Source: Rhodoferax potami
GTDB lineage: Bacteria; Pseudomonadota; Gammaproteobacteria; Burkholderiales; Burkholderiaceae_C
Direction of reading: 5' to 3'
Assembly (NCBI RefSeq): GCF_032193765.1
Contig: NZ_JAVBIJ010000001.1
Location: forward strand, 3,534,001-3,598,000
DNA: 64,000 bases
Below, one piece after another: positions 1 to 9,425 of this stretch. A model generated the notes under the pieces. The model ran no database searches and had not been told where the DNA came from. It was given only the letters and a program-made list of their open reading frames with translations. The position numbers and the translations under genes are program-made. Each line of letters starts with the position of its first letter. Position 1 is the stretch's first letter.

Positions 1-601
1 AACCGCCGTCGCGGCTGTTGAACGCGGTCATCGCACGGGTGCCGTTGATACCCACCAACCAGTCGGCTTCGGATCGGCAGCGGGCGGCGTCGGCCAGGGG
101 CTGCATCTGGGCATTGGTGCGCAGGTTGTCAAAGCCATCGCGGATGGCCTGGGGCGTCATGGACTGCAACCATAGGCGGCTGACCGGCTTGCCCAGCGGC
201 TTGGCGCCACCGGCGTATTGCTCAATCAGGCGGAAGATCAGCTCTCCTTCGCGGCCCGCGTCGCAGGCGTTCACGATCTTGTCGACATCCTTGCGCTTGG
301 CCAGCTTGACCACCGCGTTCAGGCGCGTCTTGGTTTTGTCGACGGGCTTGAGGTCAAAGTGGGGCGGGATGACGGGCAGCTGCGCAAAGCTCCATTTGCC
401 GCGTTTGACGTCATAGGCCTCGGGCGCCTGGATCTCGACCAGGTGACCGACGGCGCTGGAAACCACGTAGCTGTCGCTCTCGAAATATTCGTCGTGTTTT
501 TCAAACTTGCCCGCCACCGGAGTGAGTGCACGCACGATGTCTTGTGCGACCGACGGCTTTTCAGCAATAACCAATGTTTTGTTCAAAACGGTGTTTTTCA
601 T
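1..601 (-). CDS. topB: DNA topoisomerase III, N-terminal part (runs off the left edge)
   Basis: Type IA topoisomerase that relaxes or decatenates DNA through a 5' phosphotyrosine intermediate. The minus-strand frame from an ATG at 601 stays open to base 1, giving the first 200 residues. It starts with the TOPRIM hallmark LVIAEKPSVAQ (catalytic Glu at about residue 14) and has the acidic metal-binding DAGREGELIFR at about 114-124, then the start of the domain carrying the DNA gate (LWLQSMTPQAI). The active-site Tyr would lie beyond the window. The next gene starts divergently about 100 bp away. Family assignment to topoisomerase III rather than I rests on the spacing and the DAGREGE form. Confidence 0.9.
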   Translation of the reverse strand, partial: MKNTVLNKTLVIAEKPSVAQDIVRALTPVAGKFEKHDEYFESDSYVVSSAVGHLVEIQAPEAYDVKRGKWSFAQLPVIPPHFDLKPVDKTKTRLNAVVKLAKRKDVDKIVNACDAGREGELIFRLIEQYAGGAKPLGKPVSRLWLQSMTPQAIRDGFDNLRTNAQMQPLADAARCRSEADWLVGINGTRAMTAFNSRDGG

Positions 602-703
602 CTGACTACAATCCAATTCTCGCGTGCGCGCAGGCGCGCACTTGCACACGCAGGCACGCACACATGCGCGCCCATACGATTCACCATACCAAACTTTCCG
701 GCC

Positions 704-1195
704 GTGGCAAAAACCCCAGTGAAATCCTCCACAAGTGTGCCCGCCTCGCCGGCACGGCGCATCCAGACACGGCGCTCCGGGGTACATGGCAAAGGGGTGT
801 TCGCGCTGCAGGATATCGCCGAAGGCGAAACCATCATTGAGTATGTGGGCGAGATCATCAGCTGGCAGGAAGCCCAGGACCGCCACCCCCACGACCCGAA
901 AGACCCGAACCACACGTTTTACTTCTCGCTCGAAGATGGCAACGTGATCGACGCCTTGTTCGGCGGAAATTCCTCGCGCTGGATCAATCACTCTTGCGAC
1001 GGCAACTGCATTGCTGACGAGGAAGGCGGCCGGGTCTTTATCAAGGCGTTGCGCAACATCCGCGCCGGCGAAGAGCTGAACTACGACTACGGCCTGATTC
1101 TCGAAGAGCGTTACACCAAGAAGCTCAAGGCGGAATATCCCTGCTGGTGTGGCAGCAGTAATTGCCGCGGCACCTTGTTGGCCCCCAAGCGATGA
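704..1195 (+). CDS. SET-domain protein-lysine methyltransferase-like protein
   Basis: A small (163 aa) SET-domain protein, expected to transfer methyl from S-adenosylmethionine to a protein lysine. Visible motifs are the N-terminal SET-N like GVHGKGVFALQDIAEGE, the cofactor/pseudoknot signature RWINHSC followed by GEELNYDYG, and a cysteine-rich tail CWCGSSNCRGTLL resembling the post-SET zinc site. The start chosen is GTG at 704, because a longer in-frame extension reads through sequence complementary to topB. Its stop overlaps the birA start by ATGA, so the two are translationally coupled. The substrate is unknown; ribosomal or other basic proteins are possible targets by analogy only. Confidence 0.85.
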   Translation: MAKTPVKSSTSVPASPARRIQTRRSGVHGKGVFALQDIAEGETIIEYVGEIISWQEAQDRHPHDPKDPNHTFYFSLEDGNVIDALFGGNSSRWINHSCDGNCIADEEGGRVFIKALRNIRAGEELNYDYGLILEERYTKKLKAEYPCWCGSSNCRGTLLAPKR

Positions 1196-1980
1196 ACGTC
1201 ACCCGCTGGCCTGCGGAAGCGATTTGGGAAGCGGTGTTTGCGGTCCTTCCCGGTTTTACTGTCGAGGTGTTGCCGGAAATTGATTCCACCAACTCAGAAC
1301 TGATGCGGCGCGCACGGGCTGGCCAATGTGAGCCGGTGCTGCTGGTCGCAGAGCGGCAGACCGCCGGCCGTGGCCGCCTGGGGCGCGACTGGCAAAGCGA
1401 CACGCAGGGCGACGGGGGCACGTTGACCTTCTCGTTGGGCCTGCCTTTGCAGCCTGCGGATTGGTCGGGGCTGTCGCTGGCGGTGGGGCTGTCCGTGGTG
1501 CAGAGCTTGCACCCGGAGTTGCAGCTGAAGTGGCCCAATGACGTCTGGTGGCAGGGCCGCAAGCTGGCTGGCATTCTGATTGAAACCGCCAGCGCTGGCA
1601 CGCAACGCTACGCCGTCATTGGTGTGGGCATCAACATCACGCCGCGCAAGGGGGATGGTCTGCGCACCCCGCCTGCGGCCTTGCAAGAATTGCTGCCTGA
1701 TGTGGATGCGCCAGAGGTCTTGCACCGGGTGATCGCGCCTTTGGTGCAAGCGGTGCTGACGTTTGCGACCGAAGGTTTTGCACCGTTGCGCAGTTCCTAC
1801 CAGGCGCGTGATCTGTTGGCGGGTCAGGCGGTGGTGTGTACCGATGGCACACAAGGCACCGCACTGGGTGTAGATGCCAGCGGGGTGCTGCTGGTCGACA
1901 CCGGGGCGGGAACTGTCAGAATCAACAGCGCGGAAGTGAGCGTGCGTCCGGTATCTGCACCCCCCCTCAACCCCTCCTGA
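1192..1980 (+). CDS. birA: Biotin--[acetyl-CoA-carboxylase] ligase
   Basis: Activates biotin with ATP to biotinyl-AMP and transfers it to the biotin carboxyl carrier protein, in the cytoplasm. The 262-aa protein carries the biotin/ATP-binding GRGRLGRDWQS near residue 60 and KWPND followed by GKLAGILIE, with GVGINI further on. It has no N-terminal winged-helix region, so it is a ligase only and not the BirA repressor form. ATG 1192 overlaps the stop of the SET gene by four bases and is preferred to an upstream ATG at 1162 lying inside that gene. The SPOR-type gene follows 5 bp downstream, indicating an operon. Confidence 0.93.
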   Translation: MNVTRWPAEAIWEAVFAVLPGFTVEVLPEIDSTNSELMRRARAGQCEPVLLVAERQTAGRGRLGRDWQSDTQGDGGTLTFSLGLPLQPADWSGLSLAVGLSVVQSLHPELQLKWPNDVWWQGRKLAGILIETASAGTQRYAVIGVGINITPRKGDGLRTPPAALQELLPDVDAPEVLHRVIAPLVQAVLTFATEGFAPLRSSYQARDLLAGQAVVCTDGTQGTALGVDASGVLLVDTGAGTVRINSAEVSVRPVSAPPLNPS

Positions 1981-1985
1981 CTTCT

Positions 1986-2645
1986 ATGTTGCGACTGATT
2001 GTCCTGCTACTCCTTTTGGCAAACGGCCTGTACTTCGCGTGGAGTCACCGTTATTTGCAGATGTACGGCTTTGCCCCGCACACCAGCAGCGAGCCGCAAC
2101 GGGTGCAGCAGCAGATCAAGCCGGACTCGGTGCAGCTGTTGACGGCTGCAGAGCTGAAAAAGGTGGAAGCCCAGATGCTGGCCGATGCGGGCCCCAAGGA
2201 GTGCCTGCAAGCCGGCCCCTTCAGTGACGAGGAAGCCGCGGCCCTGCGCCGGGTGCTGAATGAAGCGCTGCCCGCAGGCGGCTGGCAGGTGGACCCTGTC
2301 AAAGTGAGTGCGCGCTGGGTGGTTTACGTGGGCAAGCTGGCCAAAGGCGAGACGCTGGCCAAAAAGACTGCGGATCTGGCGGCTTTGGGCATCAAGGCGA
2401 TACCGGTGGCGAACCCGGATCTACAACCCGGTTTGGTACTGGCAGGCTTTGAAACGGAGGCGGCCGCCAAGGCGGAGCTCGCCCGTTTGGCGCCCAGAGG
2501 CATCCGTGGCATCAAAGTGCTGCAAGAGCGCCAGGCGGCCACTGTGCAGCAGTTGCGAGTGCCGGCGGCGACCGAGGCCATCAAACTCCGGCTTCAGGAT
2601 GTGAAGGCCGCCTTGCAAGGGCACGGGCTCAAGAGCTGCAGTTAA
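1986..2645 (+). CDS. SPOR-type inner-membrane protein
   Basis: A 219-aa protein with one N-terminal hydrophobic segment (residues about 2-16, LIVLLLLLANGLYFAW) followed by a charged linker and a region of about 80 residues (WVVYVGKLAKGETLAKKTADL to GLVLAGFETEAAAKAEL) with the layout of a SPOR domain, which in other proteins binds glycan strands stripped of stem peptides. It probably has a cytoplasmic N-terminus and a periplasmic C-terminus. It begins 5 bp after birA and is likely co-transcribed. Exact function is not known; septal peptidoglycan binding is an inference from the fold. Its end overlaps the convergent histidine-kinase gene by four bases. Confidence 0.78.
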   Translation: MLRLIVLLLLLANGLYFAWSHRYLQMYGFAPHTSSEPQRVQQQIKPDSVQLLTAAELKKVEAQMLADAGPKECLQAGPFSDEEAAALRRVLNEALPAGGWQVDPVKVSARWVVYVGKLAKGETLAKKTADLAALGIKAIPVANPDLQPGLVLAGFETEAAAKAELARLAPRGIRGIKVLQERQAATVQQLRVPAATEAIKLRLQDVKAALQGHGLKSCS

Positions 2646-4102
2646 GCGCCCTCGGAGGGCGGGTTGGCCGCGGAGGGCGAAAACCGCAAGGTGAACGTGG
2701 TGCCCGGCGGCGAGTAACTGGGCCTGCTGTCTTCCACCGCAATCTCTGCGTGGTGCTGGCGCGCAATTTCCTGAACGATGGGCAAACCCAAGCCGGAGCC
2801 ATCGGCTTCGTTGCCGAGTGCCCGGTAGAACGGTTGAAAAACGAGTTCCCGCTCGGCCGCTGGGATGCCTGGGCCGTTGTCTTCTACCTGCAGTACCAGC
2901 GCGCCGCTGAACGGATCCAGCAAGACCCTGGCTGTGATCACGCCTGCACGGTCTGCTGTGGACGGCGTGTAGTTGATGCCGTTGTCGACCAGATTGCGCA
3001 CCATTTCTTTGAGGAGGGTGACATTGCCCGGAATCGCGACGCCGGGTGTTCCCGGTTCCACGCCTTCGTAGCCCAGATCAATGGACTTTTCCAAGGCTTT
3101 GGGCACACAGTCCCGCACCACTTCCATGGTGAGTTTTGCCAGATCGCAGGGCTGGTGTGCCAGCACGGTGCCGCTGCTCTCGGCGCGGGCAAGGGCCAGC
3201 AGTTGATTGACGGTGTGGGTCGCGCGGATGCTGGAGCGGCCGATCTGGCGCAGCGACTGTTTCAAATCGTCTGCGCTCGCGCCTTGCCGCTGCGCAAGAT
3301 CGGCTTGCATACGCAGACCTGCCAGCGGGGTTTTGAGCTGGTGCGCTGCGTCGGCCAAGAAGCGCTTCTGGGTCGAGATCGAGTCTTTGAGTCGCATCAG
3401 CAGGTCGTTGACCGAGGAGACGAGCGGCACGACCTCCAGGGGCACTGCTTCTACATCCAGCGGGCTCAAATCGTCCGGGCTGCGGGCCCGGATGCGCTCT
3501 TCTAGGCGGTTCAGGGGTTTGATCGCTTGCACCAGCGCCAACCAGACCAGCAGCACCGCCAGAGGCAGGATGACAAACTGGGGCAGCATCACCCCTTTGA
3601 CAATTTCGGTCGCGAGGACCGAGCGCTTGTCCATGGTTTCTGCGACTTGAACCAGCGCAGGCCGGCCGCCGGGGATGTCTGTGCGCACCCACATGGAGGC
3701 GACTCGCAAGTCGACCCCTTTGTAGTCCAGCTCCCGCATCCGGACTTCGCCCTGCGGTACCCGGTCGTCGTCGGGCGGCGCCGGCAGGTCTTTTTCGCCG
3801 CTGAGGTACTCACCCTGGCTGCCGAGGACTTGGTAGTAGACGGTGTCCGCATCGTCTGCCCTGAGTAGCTCGCGGGCAGGCAGAGGGAGCACAAACTGCA
3901 CGCGGTCTTTGCTGACCGTAATCAGCTGGGCCAGGGCTCCGGCGTTGTACTCGAGGGCGCGGTCAAACGGCTTGCCGGCAATGCCCTGCGCTACGAGCCA
4001 GGTCAGTACCAGACTCACGGGCCACAGCAGCAACAGCGGGGTCAGCATCCAGTCGAGGATTTCCCCGAACAGGCTGCGTTGCTCCCGCTGGAATATTTTC
4101 AT
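2642..4102 (-). CDS. Sensor histidine kinase, TctE-like
   Basis: Membrane histidine kinase of a two-component pair, 486 aa. Two membrane segments (about residues 16-38 and 165-187) bracket a periplasmic sensor region of the 2CSK_N type, followed by HAMP-like linker, dimerisation/phosphoacceptor H-box (ADAAHQLKTPLAGLRMQADL), N-box (NLVDNGINYTP), G1 (VEDNGPGIP) and G2 (GSGLGLPIV). All kinase motifs are intact. The ATG at 4102 overlaps the regulator stop by ATGA, so kinase synthesis is coupled to the regulator. The TctE likeness suggests a carboxylate stimulus, but no tricarboxylate transporter genes lie in the window, so the ligand is open. Confidence 0.9.
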   Translation of the reverse strand: MKIFQREQRSLFGEILDWMLTPLLLLWPVSLVLTWLVAQGIAGKPFDRALEYNAGALAQLITVSKDRVQFVLPLPARELLRADDADTVYYQVLGSQGEYLSGEKDLPAPPDDDRVPQGEVRMRELDYKGVDLRVASMWVRTDIPGGRPALVQVAETMDKRSVLATEIVKGVMLPQFVILPLAVLLVWLALVQAIKPLNRLEERIRARSPDDLSPLDVEAVPLEVVPLVSSVNDLLMRLKDSISTQKRFLADAAHQLKTPLAGLRMQADLAQRQGASADDLKQSLRQIGRSSIRATHTVNQLLALARAESSGTVLAHQPCDLAKLTMEVVRDCVPKALEKSIDLGYEGVEPGTPGVAIPGNVTLLKEMVRNLVDNGINYTPSTADRAGVITARVLLDPFSGALVLQVEDNGPGIPAAERELVFQPFYRALGNEADGSGLGLPIVQEIARQHHAEIAVEDSRPSYSPPGTTFTLRFSPSAANPPSEGA

Positions 4103-4773
4103 CCTGGTATTTTTTCCAAGCAGTAGCCCAGCCCGCGTACGGTGGCGATGCGGATGGGGCCCTTTTCGATCTTCTTGCGCAGGCGGTGGATATAGACCTC
4201 GATGGCGTTGTTGCTCACCTCTTCGCCCCACTCACACAGGCGCTCCACCAGCTGGTCTTTACTGACCAGGCGGCCCGCGCGCTGCAGCAGCACTTCCAAG
4301 AGGCCGAGTTCGCGGGCAGAGAGCTCGACCATCTTGCCGTCGATGGTGGCGACCCGGCCGGCCTGGTCGTAGGTGAGGGGGCCGTGTTTGATGCTGCTGC
4401 TCGTCGCACCCATGCCGCGGCGGACCAAGGCGCGCACCCGGGCTTCCAGCTCTTGCAGGCTGAAGGGTTTGGCCATGTAGTCGTCTGCACCGTAATCGAG
4501 GCCTTTGACCCGCTCGTCCACGCTGTCCGCAGCAGTGAGGATCAACACGGGCAATGAGGACCCCCTGCCCCGCAGTTTCTTGAGGACTTCCAGGCCGTGC
4601 ATCTTTGGTAAGCCCAAATCCAGAATCAACAAGTCGAATTCGGTGTTGGTCATGAGCGCGGCGTCGGCTTCAGTGCCGCTGGCCACATGGTCTACCGCTG
4701 CACCCGCGCCGCGCAGTGCGCGTAACAGGCCATCGGCCAGAACTTGATCGTCTTCAGCTATCAGTATGCGCAT
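4099..4773 (-). CDS. OmpR-family response regulator, TctD/QseB-like
   Basis: A 224-aa two-domain response regulator. The receiver domain shows MRILIAEDDQVLADG with acidic pocket, phosphoacceptor Asp in LLILDLGLPKMHG (about residue 51), Thr in VLILTAAD and Lys in YGADDYMAKPFSL. The C-terminal winged helix ends with the usual VSNNAIEVYIHRLRKKIE and ATVRGLGYCL. ATG 4773 has an AGGAGA ribosome-binding site seven or so bases upstream and is preferred to the longer frame from 4866. Partner kinase gene overlaps downstream by four bases. Its targets cannot be read from the sequence. Confidence 0.93.
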   Translation of the reverse strand: MRILIAEDDQVLADGLLRALRGAGAAVDHVASGTEADAALMTNTEFDLLILDLGLPKMHGLEVLKKLRGRGSSLPVLILTAADSVDERVKGLDYGADDYMAKPFSLQELEARVRALVRRGMGATSSSIKHGPLTYDQAGRVATIDGKMVELSARELGLLEVLLQRAGRLVSKDQLVERLCEWGEEVSNNAIEVYIHRLRKKIEKGPIRIATVRGLGYCLEKIPG

Positions 4774-4862
4774 GCGTGTCTCCTGGCAGGGTGCGGCACT
4801 GTGTCCGCTTGACGCCATTCTAGGCGTGCAGCTGCTGTGCAAGGCGTCAGCTTGCGGCAGGC

Positions 4863-5339
4863 TCAATGGCCGCAGTAGGCCTCCAGGCCCAGATGGATCA
4901 CGGTGGCGACCTCGGGGCCGACTGCTTGTTGCAGCTCATCCTGGGCTTGGGCCACAGCATCTTGATACGCCTGCAGCCATGCCAGCCCGGTGGCGGTGAA
5001 GCGGATGTGTTTGGCACGGGCATCGCTCGTGTCGTCGGTGCGCTCCACCATGCCCCAGGCCTCGCATTGGTTTACCAGGGTGGTCATGGCCTGTTTGGTC
5101 ATGCCGGCGCGGGTGGCAAGGTCGGTGAGGCGGCTGCCCTGGAGTTCGAGGTGCCGTGTGATGTGAATATGGGCTGCCCCGACCTGCCCGCGGGCAGCGA
5201 GGTTGGCCAAACTCAAGGGTGCTGCGGTATGACGAGCCATGAGCTCGAGGACTCTGGCATCAAAGCGCTCCAGCGCCAGCCGCAACCAATGACCGACGTG
5301 GTTGCTCCGCCAGGTATCGAGTGATGCGGGAATCGACAT
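4863..5339 (-). CDS. MarR-family transcriptional regulator
   Basis: A 158-aa winged-helix dimeric regulator. The DNA-binding core is visible as GSRLTDLATRAGMTKQAMTTLVNQCEAWGMVER followed by the wing (TDDTSDARAKHIRFTATG). No cysteine sensor pair is evident. It is transcribed away from recA and lies 89 bp upstream of the response-regulator start on the same strand. Ligand and targets are unknown; it may control its own promoter between 5340 and 5400. Confidence 0.85.
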   Translation of the reverse strand: MSIPASLDTWRSNHVGHWLRLALERFDARVLELMARHTAAPLSLANLAARGQVGAAHIHITRHLELQGSRLTDLATRAGMTKQAMTTLVNQCEAWGMVERTDDTSDARAKHIRFTATGLAWLQAYQDAVAQAQDELQQAVGPEVATVIHLGLEAYCGH

Positions 5340-5375
5340 GGGGTAAATGGTAATGCAAACTGACTAAATATCGGC

Positions 5376-5404
5376 TTGTTTGAATTTAATAGGGCGCTTA
5401 GACT
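5376..5404 (+). promoter_or_regulatory. Possible recA promoter
   Basis: TTGTTT (5376-5381) and TAGACT (5399-5404) are separated by 17 bp and sit directly before the two LexA-type sites, a geometry expected for an SOS-repressed promoter. Both hexamers are imperfect (about four of six), so this is a plausible reading rather than a demonstrated start. Confidence 0.45.
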
Positions 5405-5405
5405 A

Positions 5406-5421
5406 CTGTTCAAGCATCCAG
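5406..5421 (+). promoter_or_regulatory. LexA (SOS) box 1 upstream of recA, imperfect
   Basis: CTGTTCAAGCATCCAG fits the CTGT-N8-ACAG LexA pattern with one mismatch in the right half. It lies immediately upstream of the perfect box and just downstream of the proposed -10, suggesting tandem LexA binding. Confidence 0.55.
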
Positions 5422-5422
5422 C

Positions 5423-5438
5423 CTGTTGTTAATGACAG
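5423..5438 (+). promoter_or_regulatory. LexA (SOS) box 2 upstream of recA, perfect ends
   Basis: CTGTTGTTAATGACAG matches CTGT-N8-ACAG exactly and is 44 bp before the recA start. LexA bound here would block recA transcription until RecA-activated self-cleavage. This is a classical arrangement for recA in betaproteobacteria. Confidence 0.85.
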
Positions 5439-5482
5439 ATGGATAAACAGTCACCCCACCCTTGATTTTTCAGGAGATTCCC

Positions 5483-6568
5483 ATGGACGCAGTGAAGAAC
5501 CCCGCCGCCAACGCAGAAAAGGCCAAAGCCCTTCAAGTCGCGCTTGCGCAGATTGAAAAGCAATTCGGCAAGGGCACCATCATGCGCTTGGGCGAGGGCG
5601 AGGTGATTGAAGACATTCAGGTTGTGTCCACCGGCTCTTTGGGGCTGGACATCGCTTTGGGTGTGGGCGGCCTGCCCCGCGGCCGTGTGGTGGAAATCTA
5701 TGGCCCGGAGTCGTCCGGCAAAACCACCCTGACGCTGCAAGTCGTGGCCGAGATGCAGAAGCAAGGCGGCCAGTGCGCCTTTGTGGATGCCGAGCACGCG
5801 CTGGACATCCAGTACGCCCAGAAGCTGGGTGTGAACCTGCAAGACCTGCTGATCAGCCAGCCCGACACCGGTGAGCAGGCCCTGGAAATTGTGGATAGCC
5901 TGGTGCGCTCCGGTGCGGTGGATCTGATCATCGTGGACTCGGTGGCCGCCCTGACCCCCAAGGCCGAGCTCGAAGGTGAAATGGGCGACAGCCTGCCCGG
6001 CCTGCAAGCCCGCCTGATGAGCCAAGCGCTGCGCAAGCTGACCGCCCACATCAAGAAGACCAATTGCATGGTCATCTTTATCAACCAGATCCGCATGAAG
6101 ATTGGCGTGATGTTCGGCTCGCCCGAAACCACCACCGGAGGCAACGCGCTGAAGTTTTACGCCTCTGTGCGCCTGGACATCCGCCGCACCGGCACGATCA
6201 AGAAGGGTGAAGAGGCGATCGGGAACGAGACCAAAGTCAAAGTGGTCAAGAACAAAGTCAGCCCCCCGTTCAAGACGGCGGAGTTCGACATCCTGTTCGG
6301 GGAAGGCATCAGCCGGCACGGCGAAATCATCGACATGGGCGTGACCGCCGGCATTCTGGAAAAGTCCGGTGCGTGGTACGCCTATCAGGGTGAAAAGATC
6401 GGCCAAGGCCGGGATAACGCCCGCGAGTTTTTGCGTGAGAACCCTGACTTGTCGGTGGAGATCGAGAACAAGGTGCGCTTGTCCTTGGGTATCCCTTTGC
6501 TGCCGGTCGCAGAGCCTGATGCCAAGCCCAAAGGCAAAAAGGCAGACAAAGCGGACAAGCCGGAATAA
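5483..6568 (+). CDS. recA: Recombinase RecA
   Basis: Forms ATP-dependent filaments on single-stranded DNA, catalyses strand exchange and activates LexA cleavage. The 361-aa protein has Walker [11 protein letters not shown] near residue 70, Walker [11 protein letters not shown], the L2/signature stretch [20 protein letters not shown] and the usual lysine-rich, acidic-poor C-terminus ([12 protein letters not shown]). The ATG at 5483 has AGGAGA six bases upstream; an earlier in-frame start at 5462 lies before that site. Preceded by two LexA boxes and followed 80 bp later by recX, its regulator. Confidence 0.98.
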   Translation: MDAVKNPAANAEKAKALQVALAQIEKQFGKGTIMRLGEGEVIEDIQVVSTGSLGLDIALGVGGLPRGRVVEIYGPESSGKTTLTLQVVAEMQKQGGQCAFVDAEHALDIQYAQKLGVNLQDLLISQPDTGEQALEIVDSLVRSGAVDLIIVDSVAALTPKAELEGEMGDSLPGLQARLMSQALRKLTAHIKKTNCMVIFINQIRMKIGVMFGSPETTTGGNALKFYASVRLDIRRTGTIKKGEEAIGNETKVKVVKNKVSPPFKTAEFDILFGEGISRHGEIIDMGVTAGILEKSGAWYAYQGEKIGQGRDNAREFLRENPDLSVEIENKVRLSLGIPLLPVAEPDAKPKGKKADKADKPE

Positions 6569-6580
6569 GGGTCAAATCGG

Positions 6581-6627
6581 CTGCTGGCGCTCATTAAATA
6601 TGCGCTAGCAGCTATTAATTTAGTAGC
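6581..6627 (+). repeat. recA-recX intergenic hairpins with a Comamonadaceae-type palindrome
   Basis: CTGCTGGCGC (6581-6590) can pair with GCGCTAGCAG (6602-6611) apart from one G-U, and is followed by GCTATTAATTTAGTAGC (6611-6627), a second small palindrome of the type seen five more times in the window. The structure may attenuate read-through from recA into recX. Confidence 0.55.
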
Positions 6628-6648
6628 CAAATAAGAAGAAGTCAGGCT

Positions 6649-7107
6649 GTGGCAGTTCAAGCACTCTCACTCACCGGCAGGGCCTTGCGGCTGCTCAGTA
6701 CCCGGGAGCACTCGCGCGCAGAGCTGGAGCGCAAGCTCCAGCGCTACGAGGAGGAGCCCGGTGCCTTGGCCCGGGTGCTGGATGCACTCACCGCCAAAGA
6801 CTTCATCAATGAAGATCGTGTGATCGGCTCGGTGGTCTACCGGCGGGCGGGCAAGATGGGGGCGTCCCGCATCAAGCAGGAGCTTCAATCGAAAGGACTA
6901 GCGCCCGACGCGGTGGCCGAGGCGGTGGCTGCCTTGCGCAGCACCGAGCTGGAGCGGGCCCGCGAAGTCTGGCGCAAAAAGTTTGGCACTCAACCGCAAG
7001 ATGTGGCTGAGCGGGCCAAGCAGATGCGCTTTCTGGCCAGCCGGGGCTTTGGCGGCGACACCATCCACCGTGTGGTGTCCGGTGGCGGGGACGACGAGGG
7101 GCTGTAA
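6649..7107 (+). CDS. recX: Regulatory protein RecX
   Basis: Inhibits RecA filament extension and ATPase. The 152-aa all-helical protein shows the RecX three-helix repeats (ALRLLSTREHSRAELERKL; ALTAKDFINEDRVIGSVVYRR; GASRIKQELQSKGL). It starts at GTG 6649, 80 bp after recA, which together with its position defines it. The last residues (GGDTIHRVVSGGGDDEGL) are typical. Its stop is only a few bases from the convergent argC stop. Confidence 0.95.
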   Translation: MAVQALSLTGRALRLLSTREHSRAELERKLQRYEEEPGALARVLDALTAKDFINEDRVIGSVVYRRAGKMGASRIKQELQSKGLAPDAVAEAVAALRSTELERAREVWRKKFGTQPQDVAERAKQMRFLASRGFGGDTIHRVVSGGGDDEGL

Positions 7108-7110
7108 GCC

Positions 7111-8046
7111 TTACAAGCCCAGCATCAGCTGCAGGTTTTGCACCGCAGCGCCGCTGGCACCCTTGCCCAGGTTGTCCAACCGGGCTACCAGCACCGCATG
7201 GGCAAAGCCATCAGCCGCAGCGTCGTTGGCGAACACCCGGAGTTCGAGCTTGTTGGTGTCTGCGAGGGCCACAGCATCCAATTTCAAATCCGCGGTGGCC
7301 GGCTCCACGCTCACCCATTGACTGCCGGCGTAATGGTGCGCCAATGCGTCGTGCAAGGCTTGTGCGCTTGGCTTGCCGGGCAATGTGTCGAGGTGCAGCG
7401 GGAGCTGCACCAGCATGCCCTGAATGAAATTCCCGACCGCGGGCACAAACAGGGGCCTGCGGGTCAGACCGGTGTATTGCATGATTTCAGGAATGTGCTT
7501 GTGCTTCAGGCCCAGTGCATACAGCTCAAAAGGTGCTGCGCTACCTTGTTCGTAAGCCTCGATCATCGCGCGACCGCCGCCGGAATAGCCACTGACCGAA
7601 GGCAGGCAAACCGGGTGGTCGGCCGGCAACAATCCGGCATCGATCAAAGGGCGCAGCAGTGCGATTGCACCGGTGGCGTAGCAGCCCGGGTTACTTACAC
7701 GACGAGCTTGAATCACAGCATCGCGCTGGTTTGCGGCAAGTTCCGGAAAACCGTAGACCCATGTCGGATCCACACGGTGTGCAGTAGATGCATCGATGAT
7801 GCGCGGTCCCGGTTGACCTGTCTCGCGCTCCATGGCGTCGATCATAGCAACCGTGTCTTTGGCGGCATCGTCGTGCAGGCACAAAATCACCAGATCTGCC
7901 TCGGCAATCAGCGCACGTTTGGCCTGCGGATCTTTGCGCAGCGCGGGGTCGATGCTGATGAGTGCCACCTGCGGCATGGTCTGCAAACGTTCGCGGATCT
8001 GGAGGCCGGTAGTGCCGGCTTCGCCGTCGATAAAGATTTTTTTCAT
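7111..8046 (-). CDS. argC: N-acetyl-gamma-glutamyl-phosphate reductase, short form
   Basis: Third step of arginine synthesis: NADPH-dependent reduction of N-acetylglutamyl phosphate to the semialdehyde. 311 aa, matching the shorter ArgC class. The Rossmann start [21 protein letters not shown] and the catalytic cysteine in [17 protein letters not shown] are clear, and [15 protein letters not shown] follows. ATG 8046 is chosen because upstream residues in the open frame do not look like protein. Divergent from sucC across a 203-bp intergenic region that must hold both promoters. Confidence 0.95.
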   Translation of the reverse strand: MKKIFIDGEAGTTGLQIRERLQTMPQVALISIDPALRKDPQAKRALIAEADLVILCLHDDAAKDTVAMIDAMERETGQPGPRIIDASTAHRVDPTWVYGFPELAANQRDAVIQARRVSNPGCYATGAIALLRPLIDAGLLPADHPVCLPSVSGYSGGGRAMIEAYEQGSAAPFELYALGLKHKHIPEIMQYTGLTRRPLFVPAVGNFIQGMLVQLPLHLDTLPGKPSAQALHDALAHHYAGSQWVSVEPATADLKLDAVALADTNKLELRVFANDAAADGFAHAVLVARLDNLGKGASGAAVQNLQLMLGL

Positions 8047-8249
8047 GGTGTAAGCAAGGGGCAAATAATGTGCTTCAAACTGCGCGCTGCATGGAGCATG
8101 ACCGACCCGGAATGCACCAGCTGTAAGCCTCGCACCAGTATTGTGCGTCGCAGCATGATACATTCGCGGGTTGATGTGTCCAGTGCCGCGTGGTGATTAC
8201 ATCCTCGTTACCACACGGTGAACATAGTCCTGTCCCAAAGAGAGACGTC

Positions 8250-9416
<1,167 letters not shown>

Positions 9417-9425
9417 GGAATCACC

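Noticed and set aside
218..703. N-terminal extension of the SET protein
   Set aside because: The extension reads the complement of topB, and conserved SET residues only begin after GTG 704.
5429..6406. 325-codon open frame antisense to recA
   Set aside because: Same cause; recA on the plus strand is beyond doubt and the antisense product looks random.
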